Assembly (NCBI RefSeq): GCF_950295315.1
Contig: NC_080171.1
Location: 97,020,752 to 97,084,751 of the forward strand
Direction of reading: 5' to 3'
Length of the DNA: 64,000 nt
From: Erinaceus europaeus
Taxonomy: Eukaryota; Chordata; Mammalia; Eulipotyphla; Erinaceidae
Part shown: piece after piece, positions 12,447 to 22,968 of the stretch
Layout of the letters: each line of letters opens with the position of its first letter
Numbering within the stretch: position 1 is the first letter of the stretch
The notes under the pieces: generated by a model
Database searches by the model: none
What the model saw: only the letters and a program-made list of their open reading frames with translations
What the model was told of the DNA's origin: nothing
Position numbers and translations under genes: made by a program

Positions 12447-12449
12447 TTT
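12438..12449 (-). promoter_or_regulatory. YY1-like motif overlapping the PPP6C start codon
   Basis: The minus strand reads AAAATGGCGCCC, close to the YY1 consensus AANATGGCGNC. YY1 sites often overlap the initiator ATG of housekeeping genes. Binding is inferred from the motif alone. Confidence 0.45.
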
Positions 12450-12519
12450 AGAAATAACAAGCCCCAATGTAGCGGCGGTGGTGGCGGCCGTACTAGCGGT
12501 AGCAGCGGCGGAGGCCGAA

Positions 12520-12540
12520 GCCGGAACTCTTTCTACGTCA
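12520..12540. promoter_or_regulatory. ETS-like and CRE-like sites upstream of PPP6C
   Basis: The plus strand has CCGGAA (12521-12526), an ETS core. The minus strand has TGACGTA (12540-12534), an ATF/CREB-type core. Both lie 75-95 bp upstream of the ATG, in the expected core-promoter zone. Function is inferred. Confidence 0.4.
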
Positions 12541-12687
12541 CGTCCGGTCCGTGGGAGGCTTCTGCGCAGCGGCGTAAAGTTTGACCCGATTCTCCCGGCT
12601 GCCTCTTGACGCACCACGCCCTCTCCTGCTGCACCCAGGCCTCTAGAAGTCTCCCCGGGCCAGCCGGCGGAACCTGCCGTGACCCGT

Positions 12688-12697
12688 ACTTACCTGT
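12688..12697 (-). other. Strong splice-donor match upstream of PPP6C
   Basis: The minus strand reads ACAG|GTAAGTAC, a near-perfect U1 donor, with the exon side ending at 12694. It lies about 250 bp upstream of the coding ATG in PPP6C orientation. It could end an alternative non-coding first exon that starts near the ZNF143-like site. A chance match is also possible. Confidence 0.35.
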
Positions 12698-12706
12698 TGT
12701 GGGGCG

Positions 12707-12722
12707 TGCTGGGATTTGTAGT
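12707..12722 (-). promoter_or_regulatory. ZNF143/Staf-type promoter motif
   Basis: The minus strand reads ACTACAAATCCCAGCA, matching the conserved promoter element ACTACAAnTCCCAGnA bound by ZNF143. It sits at the outer edge of the CpG island, about 260 bp upstream of the coding ATG. The motif match is direct; occupancy is inferred. Confidence 0.7.
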
Positions 12723-12904
12723 TTTCAATAGTTGCCAACGACTCCCACCCCCCTTTTTTTCTTGTCCCTTCCTCCTGACTCACCTCTGGGGACCCTGGGA
12801 GGCTTTTACTGATGCAAAAGCATGAAATAGATAGCTCTAGCTATTCCCAGGTGTCATCATCCATCATCCCCCCGTATAATCATCAGTTATTAAAATTGAG
12901 TTAA

Positions 12905-13147
12905 GGTGGGCTGGGAATAGTAGAATGTTTATGTGAGATTTTCATGCCCGAGGCATCAAAATGACCCAGATGCGATCTCCTTTTATTATTATTTAGTATT
13001 TATTAATGGATAAAGACAGAGAGAAATTGGGCGGGGGGGGGGGAGATAGCATATGGTTATGCGAAGAAACCCTCATACCTGAGACTCCAAAAGCTCCAGG
13101 TTCAAGTCCCCGCACCACCATAAACCAGAGCTAAACAGCGCTACTTT
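12905..13147 (+). mobile_element. SINE C fragments
   Basis: Two partial C elements (12905-12980 and 13030-13147) separated by a poorly preserved reverse piece. Confidence 0.55.
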
Positions 13148-13184
13148 TTCCATTTAATTGACTATAATATCGGTCTGGCTGGCT

Positions 13185-13450
13185 TACGTACACTTGAGTG
13201 TGAGTCCCTCAAGACAGCTTTCATCCATTTACACAACGCAAAGAATACTACATAGCACTTAGTATGCTTTAAAACATTCACTTAAAAGCTACTTATTGAA
13301 CACTATTTGTTCAACAAACTGAAGACAGTTTAGCTGTCAACAACATAGATGTGATACCTGACCCCATGGGACTTATGATCTGATAGGGAAAAGAAGCAAG
13401 GAGCACATAAATGAGCAAATAATTGCAAAGTGATTTAGGCTAAAGAGCGA
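13185..13450. repeat. L2/MIR-like ancient repeat
   Basis: gagtccctcaagacagcttt ... cttagtatgctttaaaacat resembles an L2 3' end; tattgaacactatttgttca and catgggacttatgatctgat resemble other mammalian-wide repeat consensus. Family call tentative. Confidence 0.4.
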
Positions 13451-13456
13451 AAGAAG

Positions 13457-13700
13457 GGGAGTCGGGCGGTGGCGCAGCGGGTTAAGCGCAAGTGGCAGGT
13501 GGTCCCCGGCTCCCCATCGCTTCACAGGCGGTGAAGCAGGTCTGCGGGTGTCTTTCTTTCTCTACCCCTCTCCGTCTTCCCCTCCTCTCTCCATTTCTCT
13601 CTGTCCTATCCAACAACGACGATATCAATAACCACAACAATGTTAAACAACAAGGGCAACAAAAGGGAAAATAAATAAATAAATAAATATTTTTAAAAAC
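13457..13700 (+). mobile_element. SINE A with internal deletion
   Basis: The head is intact but about 40 bp around the B box are missing (aagtggcaggtggtccccgg). Confidence 0.8.
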
Positions 13701-13764
13701 TTAAAAAAGAGAGAGAGAAAGAAGGGGTATAGTGAGCAATAAAAATGGAGAAGATACCTACTTT

Positions 13765-14160
13765 AGTTTGGTGGTATAATGGATATAAAATCCAGTACCA
13801 GAAGGCCAGAGTTCAAATCCAGGCTCTATTATTGTGCTGTGTGATTGTGGCAAAATTAGTCAGCTTCTCTTTGCTCTAGTCTTCTCAGGCCCAGTATGGA
13901 GAATATAATAATACCTACCTCAGTGGCCTGGGAGGTGGTGCAGTGGGTAAAATGTTAGATTCTCGCATATGAGGTCCTGAGTTCAAATCCCCGGCAGCAC
14001 ATGTACCAGAGTGATATCCTGTTCTTTCTATCTCCTCCTATCCCTCTCATTAATAAACAAATAAAATAGTAATAATAATAATACCTACCTCAAATGGATA
14101 TGATAAAAATTATAGCTTACAGATTGGTACAAAGATTTAATACAGTTAATATAATAGAAC
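13765..14160 (+). repeat. MIR split by SINE D
   Basis: MIR core readable at 13765-13922 (agttcaaatccaggctctat, cttctctttgctctagtc) and its continuation at 14093-14160. The D element (13923-14074) made the 18-bp TSD ataataatacctacctca at 13905 and 14075. Confidence 0.8.
13923..14074 (+). mobile_element. SINE D in MIR
   Basis: Complete D between perfect 18-bp TSDs. Confidence 0.85.
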
Positions 14161-14878
14161 TTTTTATTTATTTTGCCTCCAGGGTTACGGGTAGGGCTTG
14201 GTGCCTGCACAACGAATTTACTGCTCCTGTGGCCATATTTTCAACTTTTTTGGATAGGACAGAGAAAAATTGAGGGGGGGGGAAGACAGAGAGGAGAGAG
14301 AAAAACACCTGCAGATCTGCTTCACAGGTTGTGAAGCGACCTCCCTCCAGGTAGGGAGCCAAGGGCTCGAACCAGGATCCTTGCATGGGTCCTTGTGCTA
14401 CATACTATTTGCACTTAATCTGGTGTGCCACAGCCAGGACACCACTTTTTTAAAAAAAAAAATTTTTAGATTTTATTTATTTATAAGAAAAATAGGAGAA
14501 AGAACCAGAAATCACTCTGGCACACGTGCTGCCGGGGATCGAACTCGGGGCCTAACACTTCAGAGTCCAAAGTTTTACCACTGCACCACCTCCCAGACCA
14601 CCACTTTCATTTTTTTTTTAATATTTATTTATTGATTCCCTTTTGTTGCCCTTGTTGTTTTATTGTTGTAGTTATTCTTGTTGTCGTCATTGTTGGATAG
14701 GACAGAGAGAAATGGAGAGAAGAGGGGAAGACAGAAAGGAGGAGAGAAAGGTAGACACCTGCAGACCTGCTTCACCTTATGAAGGGACTCCCCTGCAGGT
14801 GGGGAGCAGGGGCTTGAACCGGGATCCTTAAACCGGTAGGTGCGCTTCATGCCACGTGCTGCGCTACAGCCCCACTCC
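14160..14878 (-). mobile_element. SINEs A2, D, A
   Basis: Reverse A2 14160-14438, D 14462-14601, A 14610-14878; the A element duplicated ccactttca (14600 and 14879). Confidence 0.8.
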
Positions 14879-14887
14879 CCACTTTCA

Positions 14888-15375
14888 CTAAAGGCTTTTG
14901 TTTTGTAAATAAGAGAGAGAGGGAGGAAAGAGCAAGCAGAGCACTGCTCAGTTCTAACTTAAGGTAGTGCTGGGGGGTTGAACCCGGGAGCGTTGGTGCC
15001 TCAGGCATGCAAGTCTTTTGCATAACTGTTTGTTTTGCCTCCAGGGCTATTGCTGAGGCTGGGTTCCTGTATCATGAATCCACTGCTCCTGGAGGCTATT
15101 TTTTTCCCCTTTTATCATTGTTGTGATTGTTGTCATTGTTGTTGTTCTTGGATAGAACAGAGAGAAATCAAGAGAGGAGGGGAAGGCAGAGGGGGAGAGA
15201 AAGATACCTTTAGACCTGATTCATCGTTGGTGAAACAACCCCTCTGCAGGTGGGGAGACTGCGGCTCTAACCAGGATCCTTATGCAGGTCCTTGTGCTTA
15301 GCGCCATGTGTGCTTAACCCGCTGTGCTACCGCCCAACCCCTGAATAACTATTTTATACTATCTCCTCAGCACAA
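14888..15375 (-). mobile_element. SINE C split by SINE A2
   Basis: C halves 14888-15031 and 15343-15375 around a reverse A2 (15032-15342); gcataactgtt and gaataactatt flank it. Confidence 0.8.
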
Positions 15376-15477
15376 TAAAGCTTTTTTTTTTTTTTTAAGA
15401 AAAATACCTTCTCAAAGATGAGAAGGAAGGCACGGAGATGGACATGTACTTCATAAACAATAAAGTGCTGCCCCACC

Positions 15478-15790
15478 AATATGTCCTGGAGCTCTGCTTC
15501 CCCAGAGCTCCACCCCACTAAGGAGAGAGAGAGGTAGTCAGAGAGTATGGATCCATCTGCCAATGCCCATGTTCAGCGGGAGGCAATTACAGAAGCCAGA
15601 CCTTTCACCTTCTGCATCCCACAATGACCTTTTTGGGTCCATAGTCCCAGAGGGTTAAAGAATAGGAAAGCTATCAGGGGAGGGGATGGGATACGGAGTT
15701 CTGGTAGTGGGAACTCTGTGGATTTGTACCCCTCTTATCCTATGGTTTTGTCAGTGTTTCCTTTCTATAAATAAAAATAAATAAATAAGA
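15478..15790 (+). mobile_element. Family X 3' end
   Basis: Starts ccaatatgtcctggagctc and ends cctttctataaataaaaataa. Equivalent to the last 0.3 kb of the long copies. Confidence 0.7.
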
Positions 15791-15837
15791 AAGCAACTCA
15801 AAAAATAGTAATAATAGTAAAGTGCTTAAAATAAGTT

Positions 15838-16308
15838 GACTCTGGCAGGGGAATAACGGTTATGCAAACAGACTCTCATGCTTGAGGCTCCTAAATCCAG
15901 GTTCAATCCCCCGCACCACCATAAACCAAAGCTGAGCAGTGCTCTGGTGTTTCTGTGTGTGTGTGTGTGTGTGTGTCTGCATCTCTCTCAATAAATAAAT
16001 AAATAATTTTTAAAAATTTAAAAAGGGAGTCGGGCTGTAGCACAGCAGGTTAAGCGCAGGTGGCGCGAAGCACAAGGACCGGCATAAGGATCCCGGTTCG
16101 AGCCCTGGCTCCCCACCTGCAGGGGAGTCGCTTCACAAGCGGTGAAGCAGGTCTGCAGGTGTCTATCTTTCTCTCCCCCTCTCTGTCTTCCCCACCTCTC
16201 TCCATTTCTCTCTGTCCTATCCAACAACGACGACAAAAATAATAACTACAACAATAAAACAACAAGGGCAACAAAAGGGAATAAATAAATAAAATAAATA
16301 TTTTTTAA
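15838..16308 (+). mobile_element. SINEs C and A
   Basis: C 15838-16010 with (TG)n at 15954-15976; complete A 16025-16308. Confidence 0.85.
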
Positions 16309-16347
16309 AAATTAAAAAAGAAAGTAAAAAAAATAAATAAGTTGTCT

Positions 16348-16656
16348 CTGGGAGTCGGGTGGTAGCGCAGCAGGTTAAGCGCATGTGGCACGAAGCGCAA
16401 GGGCCCGAGTAAGCATCCCGGTTCGAGCCCCCCCCCACCCCCCAGCTTCCCACCTGCAGGGGAGTCACTTCACAGACAGTGAAGCAGATCTACAGGTGTC
16501 TATCTTTCTCTGCCCCTCTCTGTCTTCCCCTCCTCTTTCCATTTCTCTCTGTCTTACCTAACAACGATGACGACATCAGTAACAACAACAATAACTACAA
16601 GAACAATAAAAAATAAAAAGGGCAACAAAAGGGAAAATAAATACATAAAATAAAAT
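16348..16656 (+). mobile_element. SINE A upstream of the CMC1 copy
   Basis: Inserted in the left TSD of the CMC1 retrocopy, producing a third copy of aataagttgtct (16336, 16659 and 17484). Confidence 0.85.
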
Positions 16657-16670
16657 AAAATAAGTTGTCT

Positions 16671-17480
16671 GGCCTCCCCTCCTGCCCCCAGACCTCAAGC
16701 GGCCTGGCGCTGCTTTCCTCTCCGCCTACAGAGATGACTCTTGACCCCTCAGAGCAACAGCTCAGACATGTTGAAAAAGATGTTTTGGCAGAGTCAGGTG
16801 GTAGAACAGCGGGTTAAGCGCGCACGTGGCGCAAAGCACAAGGACAGGCTTAAGGATCCCGGTTCCAGCCCGGCCCCCCACCTGTAGGGGAGTTGCTTCA
16901 CAAGCTGTTAAGCAGGTCTACAGGTGTCTCTTTCTCTCCCTCTCTCTGTCTTTCCCTCCTCTCTTCATTTCTCTCTGTCATATCCAACAACAACGACATC
17001 AATAATAACTACAACAATAAAACAAGGAAAACAAAAAAGGGAATAAATAAAGAAAAGAAAAAAAAGAAAAATGTTTTGATCCCTAAAATAATGAGAGAAA
17101 AGGCCTGTGAGAGATGTCCTGAGCAAGTTCAAGATTTTACCAGATGTTGCAAAGACTCTGGATTGCTTATGGTAGTAAATGCCGGAAAGAAAATGCTTCA
17201 CTGAAAGAATGTCTGACTTCCTATTATAAGGATCCAGCCTTTTATGAAGAATGCAAAATGGAATACCTGAAGGAAAGGGAAGAATTCAGAAAAACTGGAA
17301 TTCCTACTAAAAGAAGGCTACAGAAGCTTCCCACAAGCATGTAGGCAAATATTCAAATGATATGAATGCTAATATTCATGGAAATATAGTCACCTGAAAT
17401 AATGGACTTAAGGGTGTATGCTTTATCCTGAGTTATGGAAATTCTCAATATTATCTGATATAAAGGTGTTTTGTTTAAAA
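16671..17480 (+). pseudogene. CMC1: CMC1 processed pseudogene, split by a SINE
   Basis: This is an intronless retrocopy of CMC1, the small twin-CX9C protein of the mitochondrial intermembrane space used in cytochrome c oxidase assembly. A 5' UTR-like segment leads to ATG at 16734, and the frame reads MTLDPSEQQLRHVEKDVL to 16788. A family A SINE (16789-17065) then interrupts it. The frame resumes IPKIMREKACERCPEQVQDF to a one-base deletion near 17175, after which another frame continues CRKENASLKEC to REEFRKTGIPTKRRLQ and stops at 17342-17344. The Cys spacing is still visible. The copy ends in a short A tract at 17477-17485 and is flanked by aaataagttgtct on both sides. SINE plus frameshift make it non-functional. 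Confidence 0.93.
16789..17065 (+). mobile_element. SINE A inside the CMC1 pseudogene
   Basis: The head starts gcagagtcaggtggtag and the element ends in an A-rich tail. It is flanked by gaaaaagatgttttg (16773-16788) and gaaaaatgttttg (17066-17078), a TSD made of CMC1 coding sequence, so it landed after the retrocopy did. Confidence 0.9.
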
Positions 17481-17734
17481 AAAAATAAGTTGTCTCTATA
17501 CCATTGTTTTCCTTGTTGTTAAATCAGTGAACAAAGAGGTAGATAATGAGGTTATTCTTTGCCTTTCTAGAGAGAAAAGTTACTGATCTTTTTACCAAAC
17601 CATCTGGTAGTAAGAAGTTCCTTCCCTAGCTGACATATGTCATTCAGTGAACTCTACCCTTGACATCCCTAACAGAGTGAAAGGAGGCAAACTGCTATGA
17701 GAGTGGTGGGCAGATTCTTGGGAAAAGTAATTGA

Positions 17735-18492
17735 TGGGGGCTGGATGGTGGCACACCTGGTTGAGTGCACAAGGACCTGGGTTCAAGTCCCCAGCCCCCA
17801 TCTGCAGGGGGAAAGCTCATAAGTGGCGAAGCAGTGCTGCAGGTATCTATCTGTTTCCCCCCTCTCTAGCTCCTCCTTTCTTCTTGATTTCTAACTGTCT
17901 TGGCCAAGTGGTGGCACACCTGGTTGAGCATACATGTTACTGTGCACAAGAACCCAGGTTCGAGCCCCTGGTCCCCACCTGCAAGGGGAAAGCTTCACAA
18001 GCAGTGAAACAGGCCAGCAGGTGTCTCTCTGTCTCTCTCCCTATCACCCCCTTCCCTCTCAATTTTTGGCTGTCTCTAACCAATAAATAAAGATTAAAAA
18101 CAGATCTCAGCAGTTGAGGAGGTAGTGCAATAGGTAGAACACTGTGTTTGCAAGCATAGGGTTCTAGGTTTGCATCCTGGGATCACATATGACAGAGTAA
18201 TGTTCTGCTTCCTCTCGCCTTTGTTAATAAATAAATAAATCAGCCTAAAAAAAAACCAGGAAGTCAGGCTGTAGAGCATTGGGTTAAGCGCAAGTGGCAC
18301 AAAGCACAAGGACTAGCGTAAGGATCCCGGTTGGAGCCCCCGGCTCCCTGCCTGCAAGGGAGTCACTTCACAAGCAGTGAAGCAGGTCTGCAGGTGTCTG
18401 TCTTCCCCTCCTCTCTCCATTTCTCTCTGTCCTATCCAAAAACAATGACATCAATAACAATAACAATAATAACTACAACAATAAAAAACAAA
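17735..18492 (+). mobile_element. SINEs B-B-D-A head to tail
   Basis: B 17735-17899 joins B 17900-18097 without a tail between; D 18106-18256; A 18257-18492. Confidence 0.78.
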
Positions 18493-18497
18493 AACAG

Positions 18498-19212
18498 ATT
18501 GGGAGACCAGGTGGTGCCATATATTCTACTGGGTACACATTATCCTGTGCAAAACTCTGAGTTCAAATCTCCAACCCCCATGTGCAAGGAGAAAGCTTCA
18601 CAAGTGGTGAAGCTGTGTTGCAGGTGTCTCTTCATCTTCCTATCTCCTTCCTTCTCAATGTCTGTCTCAAAAAAAGAAAGGGCAGCAGGGGGCTGGTCAG
18701 TGGCACACCCAGTTAAGTGTACACATTATCATGCACAAGGCCCTGGGTTCCAGTCCTTGCTCCCCACCTGAAGGGGGGACGCTTCAATGGTGAAGCTGGT
18801 CTGCAGTTTCTATCTTTCTCTCTTCCTCTTTACCCCCAGCACCATAAAGCAGAGCCGAGCAGTGTTCTGGTCTCTGTATCTTTCTCTCTATAATCCTCTT
18901 AGGTAAAAAAATAATAATAATAATAATCGGGAGTCGGGCTGTAGCGCAGCGGGTTAAGCGCAGGTGGCGCTAAGCTCAAGGACTGCCGTCAGGATCCCGG
19001 TTCGAGCCCCCGGCTCCCTACCTGCAGGCAGGTCCCTTCACAGGCGGTGAAGCAGGTCTACAGGTGTCTGTCTTTCTCTCCCCCTCTCTGTCTTCCCCTC
19101 CTCTCTCCATTTCTCTCTGTCCTAGCCCACAACAACGACATCAATAATAACTACAACAATAAAACAACAAGGGCAATAAAAGGGAATAAATAAATAAAAT
19201 TTTTTTAAAAAG
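18498..19212 (+). mobile_element. SINEs B, B/C chimera, A
   Basis: B 18498-18680. 18688-18925 has a B head and body that switch to a C tail (accataaagcagagccgagc). A 18930-19212. Confidence 0.75.
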
Positions 19213-19281
19213 AACTAAATACCAAGTATCCAGATATAGGGAAAAAAATCAATAAAAACCTAAATAAATCTCAGCATTAAC

Positions 19282-19597
19282 ATGCTCAGCCACCCATGTT
19301 CAAGCCATCTGTCCCCACCTGCAGGAGGCAAGCTTCATGAATAATGGAGCACAGCTGTAGGTGTCTCTCCTTTCCTCTCTCTCTTTTTAAAAATAATTTA
19401 TTTATTCATGAGAAAGATAGGAGAGAGAGAAAGAACCAGAAATCACTCTGGTACATGTGTTGCCGGAAACTGAACTTGGGACCTCATGGTTGAGAATCCA
19501 GTGCTTTATCCACTGTGCCACCTCCTGAACCACTCTCCTCTCTCTGTCTCCCTTTCTCTATCTCTCATCCTTTGTCAAAAAAAAAAAAAAAAAAAAG
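19282..19597 (+). mobile_element. SINE B split by reverse SINE D
   Basis: 5'-truncated B 19282-19385 and 19536-19597; D (-) 19386-19535. Confidence 0.75.
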
Positions 19598-19614
19598 GAA
19601 GAAAGAGAAGAAAG

Positions 19615-19808
19615 GTTGTATTGCACCAAAGTAAAACACTCTGGAGGTGGCTGGGGGGGAGAGTACAGATCCAAAAAAAGATGGCAGAGCAACTAGTGGG
19701 GGTTGTTGTGTTATGTGGAAAACTGAGAAATGTTATGCACGTACAAACTATTCTATTTACTGTCGAATGTAAAACATTAATCCCCCAATAAAGAAATTTA
19801 AAAAAAAG
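19615..19808 (+). mobile_element. L1 3' UTR end
   Basis: ttgtattgcaccaaagtaaa through aatcccccaataaagaaatt. Confidence 0.78.
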
Positions 19809-19837
19809 AAAGAAAGATAAAGAAAGAGAAGAAAGGA

Positions 19838-20655
19838 GAACAGCCACCAGGAATAGTGGAATCATGCAGGCCCCGAATCCCAGCTATAACTCTGGTGGTA
19901 TGGAAAATAAAGTATCAGGGAGTTGGGCATAGCACAGCAGGTTAAGCGCACGTGGTGCAAAGCGCAAGGACAGGCATAAGGATCCCAGTTTGAGTCCCCG
20001 GCTCCCCACCTGTAAGGGAATCACTTCATAGGTCTGCAGGTGTCTATCTTTCTCTTCCCATCTCTGTCTTCCTCTCCTCTCTCCATTTTTCTCTGTCCTA
20101 TCTAACAACAACGACATCACTAACAACAACAATAATAAGTACAACAATAAAAAACAAGGGCAACAAAAGGGAAAATAAGGGCAGGGGTAGATAGTGTAAT
20201 GGTTTTGCAAAGAGACTCTTATGCCTGAGGCTCCAAAGACCCAGGTTCAATCTCCAGCACCATCATAAGCCAGAGCTCAGCAGTGCTCTGGTAAAAAAAA
20301 AAAAAAAAAAAAAAGGAAAATAAATATAAAAAATATTTTAAAAATATATATCATGGTCTGGAAGGTGGCACAGTGGATAAAGCAATGGGCTCTCAAGCAT
20401 GAGGTTCTGAGTTCAATCCCCAGCCGCACATGTACCAAAGTGATGTCTGGTTCTTTCTCTCTCATCTTCTCTTTCTCATAAATAAATAAGTAAAATCTCT
20501 TAAAAAGAAAATAAAGGATATCAGGGGCCAGAAGATAGCTATGCAGGGACACAACTCTGCAGGTAGGGCACACACCCTCACGGGCATGAGGCTGTTGTAT
20601 TGTTATGTGCAGGTGTCTTTCTGTCTCTCTCCTTTATCTCCTCCTCCCCTTTCTT
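19838..20655 (+). mobile_element. SINE A2 module, A, C, D, B-like
   Basis: Free-standing A2 end module 19838-19910; A 19917-20180; C 20181-20314 with a 22-base poly(A); D 20350-20510; rearranged B-like 20524-20655. Confidence 0.7.
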
Positions 20656-20669
20656 TTTTTTTTTTTTTT

Positions 20670-20895
20670 TAATTACAACCACATGGCCACCCCAGGTAGG
20701 ATCTATTGAAATCTTGTCTTATGATCTCTGGCAACAAAGAAAACAAGTGAAGTGCTCTTATTCCTTTCTTACTAGGCACAACACAAATACAACTGAAAGT
20801 GTCACACATGGAATGTAAGGATGACTGCAGCAGCACCCCTACCTTCAGACATGTACAATTTTGGCAGCATAAAATGTGGTAGACTTAGAAGCATG
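20670..20895. other. Unassigned sequence
   Basis: No SINE signature until gtggtagacttagaagcatg near the end, which looks like a D fragment. No gene match recognised. Confidence 0.3.
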
Positions 20896-20899
20896 AGGT

Positions 20900-21205
20900 G
20901 GGAGTTGGGTGGCAGTGCAGCGGGTTAAGCCCAGGTGGCGCAAAGAGCAAGGACCGGGGTTAAGGATCCCGGTTCGAACCCCGGCTCCCCACCTGCAGGG
21001 GAGTCGCTTCACAGGCGGTGAAGCAGGTCTTCAGGTGTCTATCTTTCTCTCCCCCTCTCTGTCTTCCCCTCCTCCCTCCATTTCACTCTGTCCTATCCAA
21101 CAACAATGACATCAATAACAACAATAATGACTACAACAATAAAACAACAAGGGTAACAAAAGGGAATATATATATATATGGAGGGAGAGAGAGAGAGAGA
21201 GCATG
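20900..21205 (+). mobile_element. SINE A with TA/GA tail
   Basis: A 20900-21167, tail mutated to (TA)n then (GA)n; agcatgaggt before and after is the TSD. Confidence 0.82.
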
Positions 21206-21245
21206 AGGTCCAGAGTTTCCAGAACACTGCTCTGAACTCTCAATA

Positions 21246-21410
21246 GTCTTTTTTTTTAATTTAAGAAAGGATTAATTAACAAAACCATAGGGTAGGAGGG
21301 GTACAACTCCACACAATTCCCACCGCCCAATCTCCATATCCCACCCTCCTCCTCCCCTTTCGATTTCTCTCTGTCTCTACCCAATAATAAATAAAAAATA
21401 CTTTTAAAAA
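21246..21410. mobile_element. Family X end fused to a SINE B tail
   Basis: Reverse X 3' end (aacaaaaccatagggtagg to atatcccaccc) runs directly into a forward SINE B tail (cccctttcgatttctctctg). Either a truncated insertion or a rearrangement. Confidence 0.5.
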
Positions 21411-21420
21411 AAGAATTAAT

Positions 21421-21973
21421 GGGAGTCAGGCGGTAGCGCAGCGGGTTACGCGCACTTGGCACAAAGCGCAAGGACCTGCATAAGGACCTGGTTGGAGCCC
21501 CGCCTCCCTACCTGCCGGGAAGTCAATTCACAGGCGGTGAAGCAGGTCTGCAAGTGTCTTTCTCTCCCCCACTCTTGTCTTCCCCTCCTCTCTCCATTTC
21601 TCTCTGTCCTATCCAACAACAACAACAACAACAACAATAATAACTACAACAATAAAACAAGGGCAACAAAAGGAAATGAATAAATAAACAATAATAATAA
21701 TAAAACAATGGTTGGGGAGGTGCATAAAACTTTGGTGGTAGGTGCTGTGTAGACCTAATCCTCCATAATTTTATAATTTTGCTATTGACTATTTATTAAG
21801 TTACAAATACACTTTATTTTTTAAATATTTTATTTATTTATTAATGAGAAAGATAGGAGAGGAGAGAGAAAGAACCAGACATCACTCTGGCACATGTGCT
21901 GCCGGGCATTGAACTCAGAACTTCATGCTTGAGAACCCAGTACTTTATCCACTGCGCCACCTCCCGGACCACA
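21421..21973. mobile_element. SINEs A and D
   Basis: A (+) 21421-21705; D (-) 21818-21973 with TSD acaaatac. 21710-21815 unassigned. Confidence 0.8.
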
Positions 21974-22030
21974 CAAATACATCTTAAATACATTTAAAAT
22001 TTAAAGAGAAGTAAATCACATACAAAGAAA

Positions 22031-22031
<1 letters not shown>

Positions 22032-22071
<40 letters not shown>
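22032..22071. repeat. (GT)20 microsatellite
   Basis: Uninterrupted dinucleotide run directly before an A2 SINE. Confidence 0.95.
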
Positions 22072-22072
<1 letters not shown>

Positions 22073-22775
22073 TGGTAGAGCAGTAGCACAGCGGGTTAAG
22101 CACCTATGACGATGCCGGACCAGCGTGTGGATCCCGGTTCTAGCCCCTGGCTCCCCATCTGCAAAGGGGTCCCTTCACAAGCAGTGAAGCAGGTCTGCAG
22201 GTGTCTCTCTTTCTCTTCCCCTCTCTGTCTTCCCCTCCTCTCTCCATTTCTCTCTATCCTATCCAACAACAATGACAGGAACAATAACAACAACAATAAG
22301 CAACAAAAGAGAAAAAATAACCTCCAGGAACAGTGAATTCATGGTGCTAGCACAGATCCCCAGTGATAACCCTGGAGGCAAAAAAGAAAAAGAAAAAAAA
22401 AAAAAGGAAAGAAAAGTGGTGAGGTGGTACAACCGGTTAAGCGCACATATTACCAAGTGCAAGGACCCAGATTTAAGTGCTCTCCACCTGCAGGGGGTCC
22501 ACTTCACAAGCAGTGAAGTAAGTCTGTGTCTTACCTTTTTCTCCCTCTCTCTATCTCCCTGTTTTCTCTCTCTTTTTAAGATTTTATTTATTTATTAATG
22601 AGAAATATTGGAGGAGAGAAAGAAAGAACCAGACATCACTCTGGTACATGTGCTGCTGAGGATTGAGCTCGGGAGCTCATGCTTGAAAGTCCAGTGCTTT
22701 ACCCTCTGTGCCACATCCCAGACCACTTTCTGTCCTCTCTCAGTTTCTCTTTGTCCTATCTAATAAAGAAAAAGA
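22072..22775 (+). mobile_element. SINE A2, then B split by D
   Basis: A2 22072-22410; B halves 22417-22574 and 22727-22775 around D (-) 22575-22726. Confidence 0.8.
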
Positions 22776-22776
22776 G

Positions 22777-22923
22777 GGGTTACTTCACAGGCTGTGAAGC
22801 AGGTCTACAGGCGTCTTTCTCTCCCCCTCTCTGTCTTCCTTTACTCTCTCGATTTCTCTCTGTCCTACCCAACAATGATGACAGCCATAACAATAATAAA
22901 AGCAACGATAAACAACAACAATG

Positions 22924-22968
<45 letters not shown>

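Larger units (their letters stand above)
11800..12725 (-). promoter_or_regulatory. PPP6C: PPP6C CpG-island promoter and 5' UTR
   Basis: This is the most GC- and CpG-rich stretch of the window, and no SINE interrupts it. It covers the start of intron 1 (below 12372), coding exon 1, and the upstream region to about 12.72 kb. The 5' UTR above the ATG is rich in GCN triplets. There is no obvious TATA box, as expected for a housekeeping CpG promoter. By position, transcription probably starts within 12.47-12.60 kb; I cannot fix the base. Long open frames on both strands here reflect GC content rather than protein. Confidence 0.85.

Noticed and set aside
11754..12617. 287-codon minus-strand ORF through the PPP6C exon
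   Set aside because: Only the 25 codons from 12446 to 12372 are PPP6C; the rest reads across the donor into GC-rich intron and carries no recognised domain.
16100..16110. RNA polymerase III tRNA genes at B-box matches
   Set aside because: Every ggttcgagccc-type B box seen belongs to a SINE head; no cloverleaf can be completed.
20670..20895. Possible second processed pseudogene
   Set aside because: No recognisable protein in any frame, no poly(A) or TSD that fits; left as unassigned.
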